Below are positions 52,031-61,156 of a stretch of DNA of 61,170 nt, in pieces. Below the pieces are notes generated by a model. That model did not search any database and was not told the origin of the DNA. It saw only the letters and a program-made list of their open reading frames with translations. The DNA comes from Fusobacterium sp. (GTDB lineage Bacteria > Cyanobacteriota > Vampirovibrionia > Gastranaerophilales > Gastranaerophilaceae). The number at the start of each line of letters is the position of its first letter. Positions within the stretch are counted from its first letter, which is position 1. The position numbers were made by a program, and so were the translations under genes. The stretch covers positions 1 through 61,170 of the forward strand of contig JAMPIJ010000008.1 of assembly GCA_023662905.1 (NCBI GenBank), in the 5' to 3' direction.

Positions 52031-53386
52031 TTAATAATTTACGTATATAGTTCTAAGAATTTCTTCTTCTAATATTTTCATTTTTTTGCCGGTAAATTTA
52101 TGGTTATTAACCATAATGTCAAACGCGACCATATTACCTTTTTGTGTTGTGAGATAACCGGCGATTGCGCTGACATCACTTAGAGAACCTGTTTTAGCGC
52201 GTAAGTTGTCGCTAAAATAGAGCATTCTGTTTTTTAATGTTCCCTCGGTCGGCTTTGCCATTGTTTCGTAATAACTTTGGAAATCATCTTTTTTCGCCTC
52301 GTTTATGAGAAACGTGGTTACGAAATCAGACGTCATAATATTATTCTTTGAAACCCCGCTTCCGTCAACTACGCGAATGTCTGATGTATCGAGGCCGTTT
52401 TTAGCGCAGTAGTCCATAAACATTTCGTTTGCAGCGTCAACGGTTCCGACAGAATTTTTATACTTGCCGCCTGCGATTTTGTAGACAGTTTCTGCGGCAT
52501 AGTTACTGCTGTTTTTCAAAATATCAGCACCCGCACGCTCAAGAGAATGCGAAACCTCCTTTAATAAAACAGCGTTTGCCTCAAGGGCTTTAGACGGATA
52601 AGCGCCGTAATAATCAAATTTCTGGTCTTTTACGAGTTCATCAAGCCTCATCATAAAATAGCGCTTAGGGTTATTGACCGGAAAACTTCTTGTAACCTGC
52701 CTTTTAACGGTTCCCTCGAGAGTCAAAATATCCGGTGAAATATTATTTTTTCTGGACATCTTAACGTTATCAACGTCACCCGTTTGAACAAGGTTCATAA
52801 AAGTTACAGGATAAAATTCAGTCAATCTGACATCAGCCTGAGAGCCTTTGATTGTCGGACGAATAATCAAAGTAAGTAGGTTTTTATCTATATTATAAAC
52901 GCTGTAGCGCGGCATAAGCGGGTTCAAATCGTTATCCCACTGCCAGCCTTCGCCCCATTCCTCTGAGTCAATAATCGTGTCATCGATATAAAATTCACGG
53001 CAGGTAATAAGCGATTTTTCTCCGAGAGATTTAACAAGAGTTTTCAAATCAGCCGTTGTAAAATACGGATCGGCAGAGAGTTTCAAATAGATATCACCAT
53101 TTTTTGTTTTATAAAGTCCTGTCGTAAAAAGGTAATCCGCACCGAGAGTTTCCCTAATAGCCGGAAACGTAAGCATTTTTTGAGTGGATGCCGGAATCAT
53201 CGGCTGTTTTTGACGAATTTGTGCGACGGCTTCGCCGGTTTTAACATCTTTTACAGAAACAGTGACAGCAGAGGAATTTATGCCTGACGCGCCGATCACG
53301 CGTTCAATTTTGCCGTTCAAACTTGCAAACGCACCGTTGCATGTTAACGCTAAACCTAACACAACTGCCGCAAATTTATTACACAT
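52031..53386 (-). CDS. dacB: D-alanyl-D-alanine carboxypeptidase/endopeptidase (PBP4 type)
   Basis: 451 residues from the ATG at 53386 with GAGGG ahead; a GTG at 53401 abuts the previous stop. Signal peptide ending GAFA. Penicillin-binding motifs: S-x-x-K in PASTQKML (about 68-75), S-x-N in NSSNYAAE, and K-T-G in RAKTGSL. The large insert between the first two motifs is typical of class C PBP4. Trims or cleaves peptidoglycan. It follows the acyltransferase gene directly. Confidence 0.92.
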   Translation of the reverse strand: MCNKFAAVVLGLALTCNGAFASLNGKIERVIGASGINSSAVTVSVKDVKTGEAVAQIRQKQPMIPASTQKMLTFPAIRETLGADYLFTTGLYKTKNGDIYLKLSADPYFTTADLKTLVKSLGEKSLITCREFYIDDTIIDSEEWGEGWQWDNDLNPLMPRYSVYNIDKNLLTLIIRPTIKGSQADVRLTEFYPVTFMNLVQTGDVDNVKMSRKNNISPDILTLEGTVKRQVTRSFPVNNPKRYFMMRLDELVKDQKFDYYGAYPSKALEANAVLLKEVSHSLERAGADILKNSSNYAAETVYKIAGGKYKNSVGTVDAANEMFMDYCAKNGLDTSDIRVVDGSGVSKNNIMTSDFVTTFLINEAKKDDFQSYYETMAKPTEGTLKNRMLYFSDNLRAKTGSLSDVSAIAGYLTTQKGNMVAFDIMVNNHKFTGKKMKILEEEILRTIYVNY

Positions 53387-53401
53387 ATCCAACGCCCTCA
53401 C

Positions 53402-54082
53402 TTATTTCTTTTTCTTCCAGAGTTTTTCTTTTTTGGCCTTTTTAAATTCTTCAGGAATCCGCGCCTGCAAATCCAATAATGAAGTTTCAATTTGAGTGCG
53501 AATTGCCTCAAACTGTTCATCCGTAAGCTCTTCCGGCACATAAATAGGTTCGCCATAAAGGTTCAACAATTTGCACTCACCAATCGGCGAGGTCATTTTG
53601 TCCCACGACGGAAGCTTAATAAATGTCGGGTCTGCAGAATACCAGCAAACCGGCACAATCGGCGCACCAGATTTTTGGGCAATCTTTATAACACCGTTTT
53701 TAACCTTATGTAAAGGCCCGTTAGGCCCATCAACCGTAAGCGCAACACATTCGCCGGCTTTCAATGCATTAATCATCTGCATAGTCGCTTCAATCGCGCC
53801 TCTTTTATTAGACGAACCACGAACAGTTTTGAACCCTAAAGATTCTGTCGCATAAGAAACGATTTCGCCATCAGCGGATTTGCTAATCAGCATACTAAGA
53901 TGAGTTTTGTCCTCAATTCCGTAAATACAAAACTGATCAGAGTGCCACATTGCATAAATACAAGGCTTCAACTCTTTATTATTAATCTCTACAATATGCG
54001 TAAAATATTTCTGAATCTGCATAAAAGATTTAGCCAGAAACTTAAATAACCATAAATTTTTCTTAATAAAATCACTTGCCAT
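53402..54082 (-). CDS. DUF374 lysophospholipid acyltransferase-like protein
   Basis: 226 residues. AMWHSDQF near the N-terminus, LISKSADGEIVSYATESLGF followed by KTVRGSSNKRGAIEA, then TVDGPNGPLHKVKNG, are DUF374 landmarks. Members are often found beside Kdo-transfer and lipid A genes, suggesting acylation of LPS. Ends with a basic tail WKKKK. No ribosome site; TGA-TAGAAT is 6 nt before the ATG. Confidence 0.88.
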   Translation of the reverse strand: MASDFIKKNLWLFKFLAKSFMQIQKYFTHIVEINNKELKPCIYAMWHSDQFCIYGIEDKTHLSMLISKSADGEIVSYATESLGFKTVRGSSNKRGAIEATMQMINALKAGECVALTVDGPNGPLHKVKNGVIKIAQKSGAPIVPVCWYSADPTFIKLPSWDKMTSPIGECKLLNLYGEPIYVPEELTDEQFEAIRTQIETSLLDLQARIPEEFKKAKKEKLWKKKK

Positions 54083-54088
54083 AGGTTA

Positions 54089-54097
54089 ATTCTATCA
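54089..54097 (-). promoter_or_regulatory. extended -10 box for leaderless DUF374 gene
   Basis: TGA-TAGAAT on the minus strand, then TAACCT, then the ATG. No -35 box matching consensus. Same geometry as smpB, folP and aroA. Confidence 0.45.
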
Positions 54098-54144
54098 TAA
54101 ACAAAAATTTTCGTGTATAATATTAACAAAGGCCGGTTATTAAG

Positions 54145-54966
54145 ATGTACAGAATAATTTTTTATGTTATTGCGTTAATAATTTCACTGCTTATACCTGA
54201 CAGCAGATATAATCGCTATTCAAATATGTATGGCAGAAGACGTTATAACAGGGTTTTCAATTATTTTGAAGACGATATCGGCGAACAGGAAAGCGACGGA
54301 TTAGCAGGAAGAATACGGGCCTTTATGCGCCGCCGCAAAGCTTTAAAGCAAGCAAAAAAGTTCGTCACCAGAGATAAATATATTATTACGCTAAGGAATC
54401 AAAACGTAATTTTCGTTATGGACACCGAAAACAAAACAATGAGTTGCGTGGACAACAAGGTTAAAGGCCGCGCAGCGACAGTTGTTTGGGCAGAACAGGT
54501 TAACGCGGCTGTAAACTTATTTTTCAATAATAACGACAATATTTTTGAACAAACCTTTGACACAATCTGTATATCGTTTAACGAAAGAGCGAATTATAGC
54601 GGGATTGTTGATATATTAAAAGCCAGATTCAATATTCACGAATCTAATCCTGCACCAAAACCCGTTCCTCAAAAAACGGTCAAAACCAAAGACGAAGCGC
54701 CAATAAAACTTACAAACGTTAAAAGAATAGACATCAACGCTGCGTCAGAACACGAAATTGCAAAGCTTCCGGGGATAAGTATTATTATCGCCAAAAAGAT
54801 TATCAAATACCGCACACTTCACAACGGGTTCAAAACTCTTGACGAATTTTACCGCGAAATGAAAATCAAACCGCATTTTCAAGAGCAATTAAACGATCTT
54901 ATTTGTATTTATAGAGCGAAAAACGCGCAAAAAACGTCAGAAGACGAAAGGATTATAGACTTCTAA
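54145..54966 (+). CDS. membrane-anchored protein with helix-hairpin-helix domain
   Basis: 273 residues. N-terminal hydrophobic anchor (IIFYVIALIISLLIP), a basic linker (RRRKALKQAKK), a middle domain (about 75-170) of unknown type, and a C-terminal ComEA-like HhH: RIDINAASEHEIAKLPGIS, then AKKIIKYR and LDEF. The HhH could bind DNA; it might serve DNA uptake, but the middle domain is unfamiliar. TATAAT lies about 23 nt before the start. It overlaps the next gene by one base (TAATG). Confidence 0.75.
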   Translation: MYRIIFYVIALIISLLIPDSRYNRYSNMYGRRRYNRVFNYFEDDIGEQESDGLAGRIRAFMRRRKALKQAKKFVTRDKYIITLRNQNVIFVMDTENKTMSCVDNKVKGRAATVVWAEQVNAAVNLFFNNNDNIFEQTFDTICISFNERANYSGIVDILKARFNIHESNPAPKPVPQKTVKTKDEAPIKLTNVKRIDINAASEHEIAKLPGISIIIAKKIIKYRTLHNGFKTLDEFYREMKIKPHFQEQLNDLICIYRAKNAQKTSEDERIIDF

Positions 54967-55544
54967 TGAAAGTCCGCGTCTATCAAATCATCAAACAGAC
55001 AAAAGTTGAGGGGCCAGAAACCCGTTACTGTATCTGGTTTCAGGGCTGTTCCCGTCACTGCAAAGGCTGTTGGGCCGAAGCAACATGGCCGCACGACGGC
55101 GGACAGGAGCTAGAGGCCGAAGAAATTCTCAACGATATTCTTGCGACTCCTAACATTCAGGGGGTAACTTTCCTTGGCGGCGAACCCTTTGAACAGCCTG
55201 AAGCGCTCGAATTTCTTGCCCGCAGTGCAAAAGAAGCCGGACTTTCTGTTCTATGCTTTACAGGCGGAAAAATCGAGGATATTAAAAACCGCGAAATTCT
55301 CAACTACATTGACCTTTTAATAGACGGTGAATTTCGTGAAGCTGAAAAAGACTTCTCGCGCCCGTGGGTCGGCTCAAAAAACCAGCGTTACCACTTTCTG
55401 ACAGACCGCTACGACGAAAAAATTCTCACCGAATACAAAAACAAAATCGAAGTTAATATTCAAAAAAACGGCCTAATCTTCATCAACGGAATGGGAGATT
55501 TTGACAAACTGGCCAAAAACCTTGATATGATTACGCGCCATTAG
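54966..55544 (+). CDS. radical-SAM activase-like protein (NrdG-like)
   Basis: 192 residues. The cluster motif is C-x3-C-x2-C in CSRHCKGC (about 29-36), followed by TFLGGEPFEQP (SAM binding) and LLIDGEF. It is similar to 4Fe-4S single-domain activators such as anaerobic ribonucleotide reductase activase, but no nrdD is nearby. It is coupled to the HhH gene by a one-base overlap and followed by the Ycf46 cluster. Confidence 0.82.
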   Translation: MKVRVYQIIKQTKVEGPETRYCIWFQGCSRHCKGCWAEATWPHDGGQELEAEEILNDILATPNIQGVTFLGGEPFEQPEALEFLARSAKEAGLSVLCFTGGKIEDIKNREILNYIDLLIDGEFREAEKDFSRPWVGSKNQRYHFLTDRYDEKILTEYKNKIEVNIQKNGLIFINGMGDFDKLAKNLDMITRH

Positions 55545-55612
55545 ATTATGCTTGCAGAAGCGCAAAAAATATGCTACTATTAAAAAGTCAACAGATAGTA
55601 TGAAAGAAAATG

Positions 55613-57244
55613 ATGAGCGATAATACTAAAAAACTTTCGCATCTTTTAAGAGCGCGATTTCCGTATATTTACATCTCAAGTTACGAAGAAGATAGAGCCA
55701 CTAAATTTATCAAAAGTATAGTCACAGACGAAACACAGATAAAATTCCCGCGTGAAGTTCTTATCTGGACGCAGGCAAGCGGGCTGAAAAATGACGAAAA
55801 AACTTTCCCGAACACAACCTGCCCTAATAAGTTAATCGAATTTATCGAAAAACACGACAAGGATTCCGTATTTATCCTTTATGATTTTCACGTATTTTTC
55901 GGAACAAAACAACGTCCGGCGGACCCTCAAATCGTGCGTTCTCTGCGCGATTTAATCCCGACGTTAAAAACAAGCAACGTCAGAAAAAACATCATTTTAG
56001 TTTCTCCTGACCTTAATATTCCGGAAACACTTCAAAAAGACATCGTAATCTACGACTTTCCGCTTCCGAAAATGGAAGATATTAAAGAGCGTTTAAACAA
56101 GATGATTACGACAAACAAAAGAATTGATACCTCTTCGCTTACGGAAGAGGACAAAGACAAACTCTGTAAAGCCGCGCTCGGCCTCACAATGCAGGAGGCT
56201 GAAAACGCTTTTGCCCTCGCGATGGTCAACGACGGAAAACTTGATAAAAACGATATCAATATTATTTTGGAAGAAAAAATGCAGGTTATCCGCAAAACCG
56301 GTATGCTTGAATATATTCAAAGTGACCTTGGAATCGATGACATCGGAGGTTTGGACAACCTCAAACGCTGGCTTTTAAAACGCAACAATTCATGGTCAGA
56401 ACGCGCGAAAAAATACTGTATTCCTGCGCCAAAAGGCGTTCTCGTTACAGGCGTTCCGGGCTGCGGTAAAAGTTTGACCGCAAAAGCTATGAGTACAATC
56501 TGGCAATTGCCACTTCTCCGCCTTGATTTAGGTAAAATTTTCTCAGGCATTGTCGGAAGTTCAGAAGAAAATATGCGCAAAGCCATCGCAACAGTCGAAG
56601 CCGTTGCACCCGCAATTCTCTGGGTTGACGAAATCGAAAAAGGCTTAAACGGCGTTTCATCAAGCAATGACAGCGGCGTTTCATCAAGAATTTTCGGAAC
56701 ATTCCTAACGTGGATGCAGGAAAAAACTGCACCTGTTTTTGTCATTGCAACCGCAAACAACATCGATAAGCTTCCGCCAGAACTCTTACGTAAAGGCCGT
56801 TTTGACGAAATCTTCTTTGTAGACTTGCCAACAATCAAAGAACGCAAAGAAATTTTCAAAGTCCACCTTGCAAAACGACTTAAAGACGCGGAAGTCTGCG
56901 CCGAAATCAAACCGAATGACACAAAAGTTATCACAACTCTTGCAAAAATGACCGAGGGTTTCATCGGTTCAGAAATCGAACAGGTTGTAATCTCAGCGCT
57001 TTGCGACGCGTTCTTTGAAAACCGCGCGTTAAAATTCAACGACTTTGAAAAAGCAATCGCGAACACCGTTCCGCTTTCACAAACGCAGAAAGAACAAATC
57101 CTTGCGATTCGTGAATGGGCGAACGTCAGAGCGGTTTGCGCATCATCAAAAGAAAGCATTGAAAAATACACCGAAACCACCCCTGATCCGGCTGCACCAC
57201 AGGACGTTAACGCAAGCCGCGGCGGCAGACGATTAGACGTTTAA
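55613..57244 (+). CDS. ycf46: Ycf46-type AAA ATPase
   Basis: 543 residues (an ATG three bases earlier is equally possible). The N-terminal half (1-240) begins KLSHLLRARFPYIYISSYEE and includes SVFILYDFHVFFG and LRDLIP, as in cyanobacterial and plastid Ycf46. The AAA module has Walker A GVPGCGKSLTAKA, Walker B AILWVDEIEKGL, sensor 1 ATANN and arginine-finger GRFDEIF. In cyanobacteria it is linked to CO2 use in photosynthesis, which cannot be its role here. It heads a conserved cluster with the next two genes. Confidence 0.9.
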   Translation: MSDNTKKLSHLLRARFPYIYISSYEEDRATKFIKSIVTDETQIKFPREVLIWTQASGLKNDEKTFPNTTCPNKLIEFIEKHDKDSVFILYDFHVFFGTKQRPADPQIVRSLRDLIPTLKTSNVRKNIILVSPDLNIPETLQKDIVIYDFPLPKMEDIKERLNKMITTNKRIDTSSLTEEDKDKLCKAALGLTMQEAENAFALAMVNDGKLDKNDINIILEEKMQVIRKTGMLEYIQSDLGIDDIGGLDNLKRWLLKRNNSWSERAKKYCIPAPKGVLVTGVPGCGKSLTAKAMSTIWQLPLLRLDLGKIFSGIVGSSEENMRKAIATVEAVAPAILWVDEIEKGLNGVSSSNDSGVSSRIFGTFLTWMQEKTAPVFVIATANNIDKLPPELLRKGRFDEIFFVDLPTIKERKEIFKVHLAKRLKDAEVCAEIKPNDTKVITTLAKMTEGFIGSEIEQVVISALCDAFFENRALKFNDFEKAIANTVPLSQTQKEQILAIREWANVRAVCASSKESIEKYTETTPDPAAPQDVNASRGGRRLDV

Positions 57245-57322
57245 TTTAAGTGCCTGAGGGTGCCTGAGGCACATCTATATTGGGTCAATTGGCTAACGGT
57301 AACAATTAATGAAAGGAATAAC

Positions 57323-57829
57323 ATGTCAGTATCAATATCAGCAGCACCTATATTTTTGCTATATGCAGTTGGCGCTGGAATTATAAACACAACAGGTGCC
57401 ATAGTCCAAGGGTTAGCGACAGCTAAAACCGGCGAGCGCTTGCACCTTGAGGGCAAAGACATCGAAGAGTTTTTCAATAAAGCATTTGAAACTGTCATTA
57501 TGGATAGAAACGCGCTTATGAAAACCCTTTCAGAACACGGTGCGAAAAATATTCAAGAAGAAAACGGCGTCATAACCTGTACGTGCGAAGCTTTTCATTT
57601 AAGTTTTGAAAAAACAAAAGCAGACGGGCCTTACACAATGACCGCGACGTATAACAAGGATTACGGACTTAACGAACTTGTTGAGAACATAGGTTCTGAA
57701 TACGCGATGAACGCACAGGAAATTTCTTACAACAAAATCAAAGAACGTTTAGAGGCACAGAATCTTTCCATCACGGAAGAAGAAGTTTTCGACGACAACA
57801 CAATCGTTTTAACGGTAGATTTGGATTAA
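57323..57829 (+). CDS. Ycf35-like (DUF1257) protein with membrane segment
   Basis: 168 residues from the ATG at 57323 (GAAAGGAA ahead). An N-terminal hydrophobic segment (APIFLLYAVGAGIINTTGAI) that plain Ycf35 does not have, to my knowledge. Then a DUF1257-like domain: LMKTLSEHGAKNIQEENG, and the C-terminal ERLEAQNLSITEEEVFDDNT, IVLTVDL. Gene order after Ycf46 and before DUF2997 supports the call; sequence likeness alone is moderate. Confidence 0.7.
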   Translation: MSVSISAAPIFLLYAVGAGIINTTGAIVQGLATAKTGERLHLEGKDIEEFFNKAFETVIMDRNALMKTLSEHGAKNIQEENGVITCTCEAFHLSFEKTKADGPYTMTATYNKDYGLNELVENIGSEYAMNAQEISYNKIKERLEAQNLSITEEEVFDDNTIVLTVDLD

Positions 57830-57842
57830 AGAGGAGCGAACG

Positions 57843-58052
57843 ATGGCAAAAAAACAATTAAAGATTAAACTTCTTCCAAACGGTGAAATTCAAATGCAAA
57901 CAGTTGGCGTCAAAGGCAAAAAATGCCTTGATTACGTTGAAATGCTAAAAGTTCTTGCCGACGCCCGAATTGAAAAACAAGAGTTCACAAGCGAATACTA
58001 CGAGCAGGAAGAACTCGCTTATAACAACGAGATTGAGGATATTCAATATTAA
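57843..58052 (+). CDS. DUF2997 protein
   Basis: 69 residues: KIKLLPNGEIQMQTVGVKG, then KKCLDYVEMLK, and EFTSEYYEQEE near the end. These are the pattern I associate with DUF2997, a small protein encoded with Ycf35 and Ycf46 in cyanobacteria. GAGGAGCG ahead of the ATG. Function unknown; probably a partner or substrate of the AAA ATPase. Confidence 0.78.
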   Translation: MAKKQLKIKLLPNGEIQMQTVGVKGKKCLDYVEMLKVLADARIEKQEFTSEYYEQEELAYNNEIEDIQY

Positions 58053-58140
58053 TATCTACATCAAACGAACCATTAATTTTCATAAAACTGTTTAAAAAGT
58101 TGATGTAAATTTTAGCGAAATTTGTAATAATAACCATGTT

Positions 58141-58302
58141 ATGAATTTACACGAAGAATGCTTGCTAAAATACCTTAAATCTCCTGATGGAATTTCAACA
58201 ACCACCGAAATTCTAAAACTTAACAACCACATTTTAGAACAGAAGTTTTTATTCAAGAACTTTGTTGCCAAAATCCCTCAATTCCACTATACTAAACAGT
58301 AG
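58141..58302 (+). CDS. small protein, 53 residues, before the cyclase gene
   Basis: It reads MNLHEECLLKYLKSPDGIST and onward to FHYTKQ: a helical, slightly basic protein. No ribosome site. A TTGATG (58100-58105), 17 nt, TGTAAT element lies upstream, about 12 nt before the ATG, so a near-leaderless message is possible. It ends 15 bp before the cyclase start, so it could be its partner. Not recognised. Confidence 0.45.
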   Translation: MNLHEECLLKYLKSPDGISTTTEILKLNNHILEQKFLFKNFVAKIPQFHYTKQ

Positions 58303-58317
58303 GAAAAGAGAGAGATT

Positions 58318-60090
58318 ATGTTAAAAAAGCTTTTGTACGTTTTACTTTCGATATTCGCGGCATTATTATTTTTCTACGGATTCACACACGCGGGTCTTGA
58401 CGCATTTGTCGAGGGAATCGAGAATAAAACTTTTGATTTGCGCCAGAGTGTAACAGCAAAACACCGCCAACCTTGCAACAAAATTGTTTTGATTACGATT
58501 GACGACGCGAGCTACGAATACGCGCTTGATAATATCGGTGAATGGCCGCTTCCACGCGGACTCTACGCAGATTTGGTAAACTTTGTCGAAAAACAAAACC
58601 CGAGAATCATCGCGTTCGATATGCTGTTTGTTAAATCAGCGAAAAACAACGCAGCAGAAGACAAAAAGCTTGCGGCCGTTTTCAAAAAATACAATAATGT
58701 TATAACGGCAATGAATTTCGATTACCAGCCGGAAGACTTGCGCAAAGCTGTTGATTTGCCGGAAAAACTCGAAATAAAATTACAAAACGCTTCTTTAAAT
58801 ACCCACTTTGAGGGTAATACATTCACAAACTACCGACCTATTGTTGAAGATATTATTCAAAATACATCAAATGTCGGCTCTGTAAACATAGGGCGTTCAA
58901 ACGACGGAATTTTGCGTAAAGCACCAGCGCTTGTTAAATACCACGACAAATACTATCCACAGATGGCGTTTCTAGCGGCGTATTCAGCATTAGAACCTAA
59001 TCCTGCGCGCCAACTAACGCTTGATTCGCATTCAAACCTGTTTTTTGCGGATAAACGTATCCCACTAGACGAAGACGGCAACGCGATTTTGAACTGGTAC
59101 GGCCCGCGCGGAAGTTATGAAGAGGTTCCACTATATAAAATCATCAAAAAAATGAAAGGCGAACAGGTTGATTTAAACGCCGACTTCAACGACAAAATTG
59201 TGTTCGTAGGAATGACAGCAAACAGCCTCTTTGACCTAAAAACAACACCGACAGATAAACTCTTCCCGGGGGTGGAAGTCCTTGCGACTTATGTCAATAA
59301 TGTTCTTGACAACAACTTTATCACTAAAACCGGAACGCTTTGCACAATCCTTTTAAGCATCTTAATTTCGCTCATAATCGGGTTTATAACACTTAAATTC
59401 GTATCTGTCAGCGCAATGGTATTCCTAACATTTTTGACTTATATGGGTTACACAATTTTCACGTTCCAGATGATGAAACATTTCAACCTCTGGGTGGAAC
59501 TCGTTTCCCCATTGCTATTTGCGACAATTGTTTTCATCGCAATGTTAATCGTAAAATACCTGATTAAATCAAAAGACTTTGAACAGCAATATAAACTTGC
59601 GACAACAGACGGTCTGACAGGGCTTTACAACCACAGATATTTTCAGGAACAAATGACGTCTGCAATGGAACACGCTAAACGTTACCAGACAGAATTCTCA
59701 TTGATTATTATTGATATCGACTTTTTCAAAAAGTTCAACGATAATTTCGGCCACCAATGCGGCGACAGAGTTCTCAGAGCCGTTGCGCAAACATTAAAAA
59801 AGAATGTCCGCGCAACAGACATCGTTTGCCGTTACGGGGGAGAAGAGATGAGTATAATTCTGCCAAACATTGGCCACGAAGACGCCGTTTTCACGGCACA
59901 AAAGCTTTGTAAAATGGTTTCAGAACAAGAAGTCCGCACCAACGCAGACAAAACAACAAACGTAACAATAAGCCTTGGTGTTGCGACATTCCCGCAAGAT
60001 GCTGAAACCGTTCAAGATATGATTAAATCAGCGGACGAACGCCTTTATCACGCAAAAGAAAACGGCAGAAATCAAGTCTTCGGCGGCTAA
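58318..60090 (+). CDS. CHASE2-GGDEF diguanylate cyclase
   Basis: 590 residues. One N-terminal helix, an extracellular CHASE2 domain (about 35-340, with VLITIDDASYEY and FVGMTANSLFDLKTTP), three close membrane helices (about 345-420), then a GGDEF domain (about 425-590) with active-site RYGGEEM and TDGLTGLYNHRYF at its start. GGEEM is an active type. Makes c-di-GMP in response to an outside signal. GAGAGAG ahead of the ATG. Confidence 0.93.
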   Translation: MLKKLLYVLLSIFAALLFFYGFTHAGLDAFVEGIENKTFDLRQSVTAKHRQPCNKIVLITIDDASYEYALDNIGEWPLPRGLYADLVNFVEKQNPRIIAFDMLFVKSAKNNAAEDKKLAAVFKKYNNVITAMNFDYQPEDLRKAVDLPEKLEIKLQNASLNTHFEGNTFTNYRPIVEDIIQNTSNVGSVNIGRSNDGILRKAPALVKYHDKYYPQMAFLAAYSALEPNPARQLTLDSHSNLFFADKRIPLDEDGNAILNWYGPRGSYEEVPLYKIIKKMKGEQVDLNADFNDKIVFVGMTANSLFDLKTTPTDKLFPGVEVLATYVNNVLDNNFITKTGTLCTILLSILISLIIGFITLKFVSVSAMVFLTFLTYMGYTIFTFQMMKHFNLWVELVSPLLFATIVFIAMLIVKYLIKSKDFEQQYKLATTDGLTGLYNHRYFQEQMTSAMEHAKRYQTEFSLIIIDIDFFKKFNDNFGHQCGDRVLRAVAQTLKKNVRATDIVCRYGGEEMSIILPNIGHEDAVFTAQKLCKMVSEQEVRTNADKTTNVTISLGVATFPQDAETVQDMIKSADERLYHAKENGRNQVFGG

Positions 60091-60096
60091 AAAACA

Positions 60097-60116
60097 GCCC
60101 CTGCGAATGCAGGGGC
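60097..60116 (+). terminator. terminator after the cyclase gene
   Basis: GCCCCTGC and GCAGGGGC pair around GAAT. A short A run precedes it and no strong T run follows on the + strand; it may serve the convergent prepilin gene as well. Confidence 0.6.
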
Positions 60117-60162
60117 ATAAATGGTATTATTTATAACGCTTGCCGTTATAAAAAGCTGAATT

Positions 60163-61156
60163 TTAACGTTTTACGCAACGGGTTGAGTTTGCAAGCGCAG
60201 ATCCTGTAGTTTTAGCGGTTTTAACTTTATTACCCATAACGTAATAAATATACGTATCAGAGCTATCTGCACCTTTGGAAGAAGTTGCTAAATTAGGCGC
60301 ACCGGTTGTTATTTTAGTTGCATTAACAAATAAATTATTCAACGCCATAGATATTGCTTCAAATTTGTTCGGAACACGATATTCTGTGTCAGTACATGCT
60401 GTCGTTTGATTACCAATATTAGGAACAGTTGAAACTACAACTGAGTCAGTTGGATAGAATACTGTCATAAAGCCGATATCTTTACCAACTGTGTTTGGCC
60501 CTTTGTTGTTGTTCAAGTCATAAACCATGTTTACGCAAACATATTTGAACCATTCTTCATCAAGGTCTTTAGGTGCCATTTCTTGATCTGGAACGCAATC
60601 AGGATTGTAGAACAGTACGATTGATTCGCCGTTACCGGTTTCAAACGCTGCTGTGAACTTGCCAAATCCAGTTTTATTTGCTGCTGCTTGTGCAGAAGTT
60701 TTCTGTTCTTCAGTCATACCAGTATCGTCAAAGGATGCCGAACCAATACCTAAATCCGGCCAAAGGCTAGGGAATGAATTCAATGCACCACCGTTAAGCG
60801 TACCAACCATATCTTTATTGATACCACAGTCCTCAATATTCTCCTGTGAACATACGTTGTTGATTTTTGTTACTGTATTCAAAGCCCCGGCAATGAAAGA
60901 TTCTGCATCATCATACGTGTTGATTGAATCTAACAACGGGAATGCTTGTGACATACGAGCATATAACGCCTTTTTCTGAGTCGCCCACGTTCTTTCGTTA
61001 ATGTTACCTGTCAATGATGGTAACGTAATTGCGGCTACAACACCGATAATTGTTAATGACAGCAATATTTCCGCCATGGTGAACGCCGGTGCTGCAATAA
61101 TGCGGTTAAGGAAACTCCCCCCCCCCTGTGCAAGGGAATACAGTTCTGTTTTTCAT
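60163..61156 (-). CDS. prepilin-like protein, frameshifted at a G10 tract (OFF)
   Basis: The start at 61156 has AGGATGG 8-11 nt ahead and reads MKNRTVFPCT, then G10, then FP and a stop (TAA) in the assembled frame. With 9 or 12 G it would run on as GGGSFLNRIIAAPA into FTMAEILLSLTIIGVVAA and a 300-residue pseudopilin domain like that of the 42484 gene (NINERTW, GPNTVGKD, ending RCVKR). No other start exists in the pilin frame between the tract and the internal Met at 61077, which lies within the cleavage motif and would lack the leader. So the gene is OFF as assembled, by phase variation or sequencing error. Confidence 0.8.
61117..61126 (-). repeat. homopolymer tract G10 in the prepilin leader
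   Basis: Ten G on the coding strand between TTGCACA and AGTTTCC. Only multiples of three keep the pilin in frame, so the assembled length is one too many. Confidence 0.9.

Noticed and set aside
56317-57180. Long open frame of 287 codons on the minus strand, opposite Ycf46
   Set aside because: It lies wholly within a well-conserved AAA ATPase gene, has no domain resemblance and is Ser/Thr/Ile/Arg-rich, as expected of an antisense shadow.
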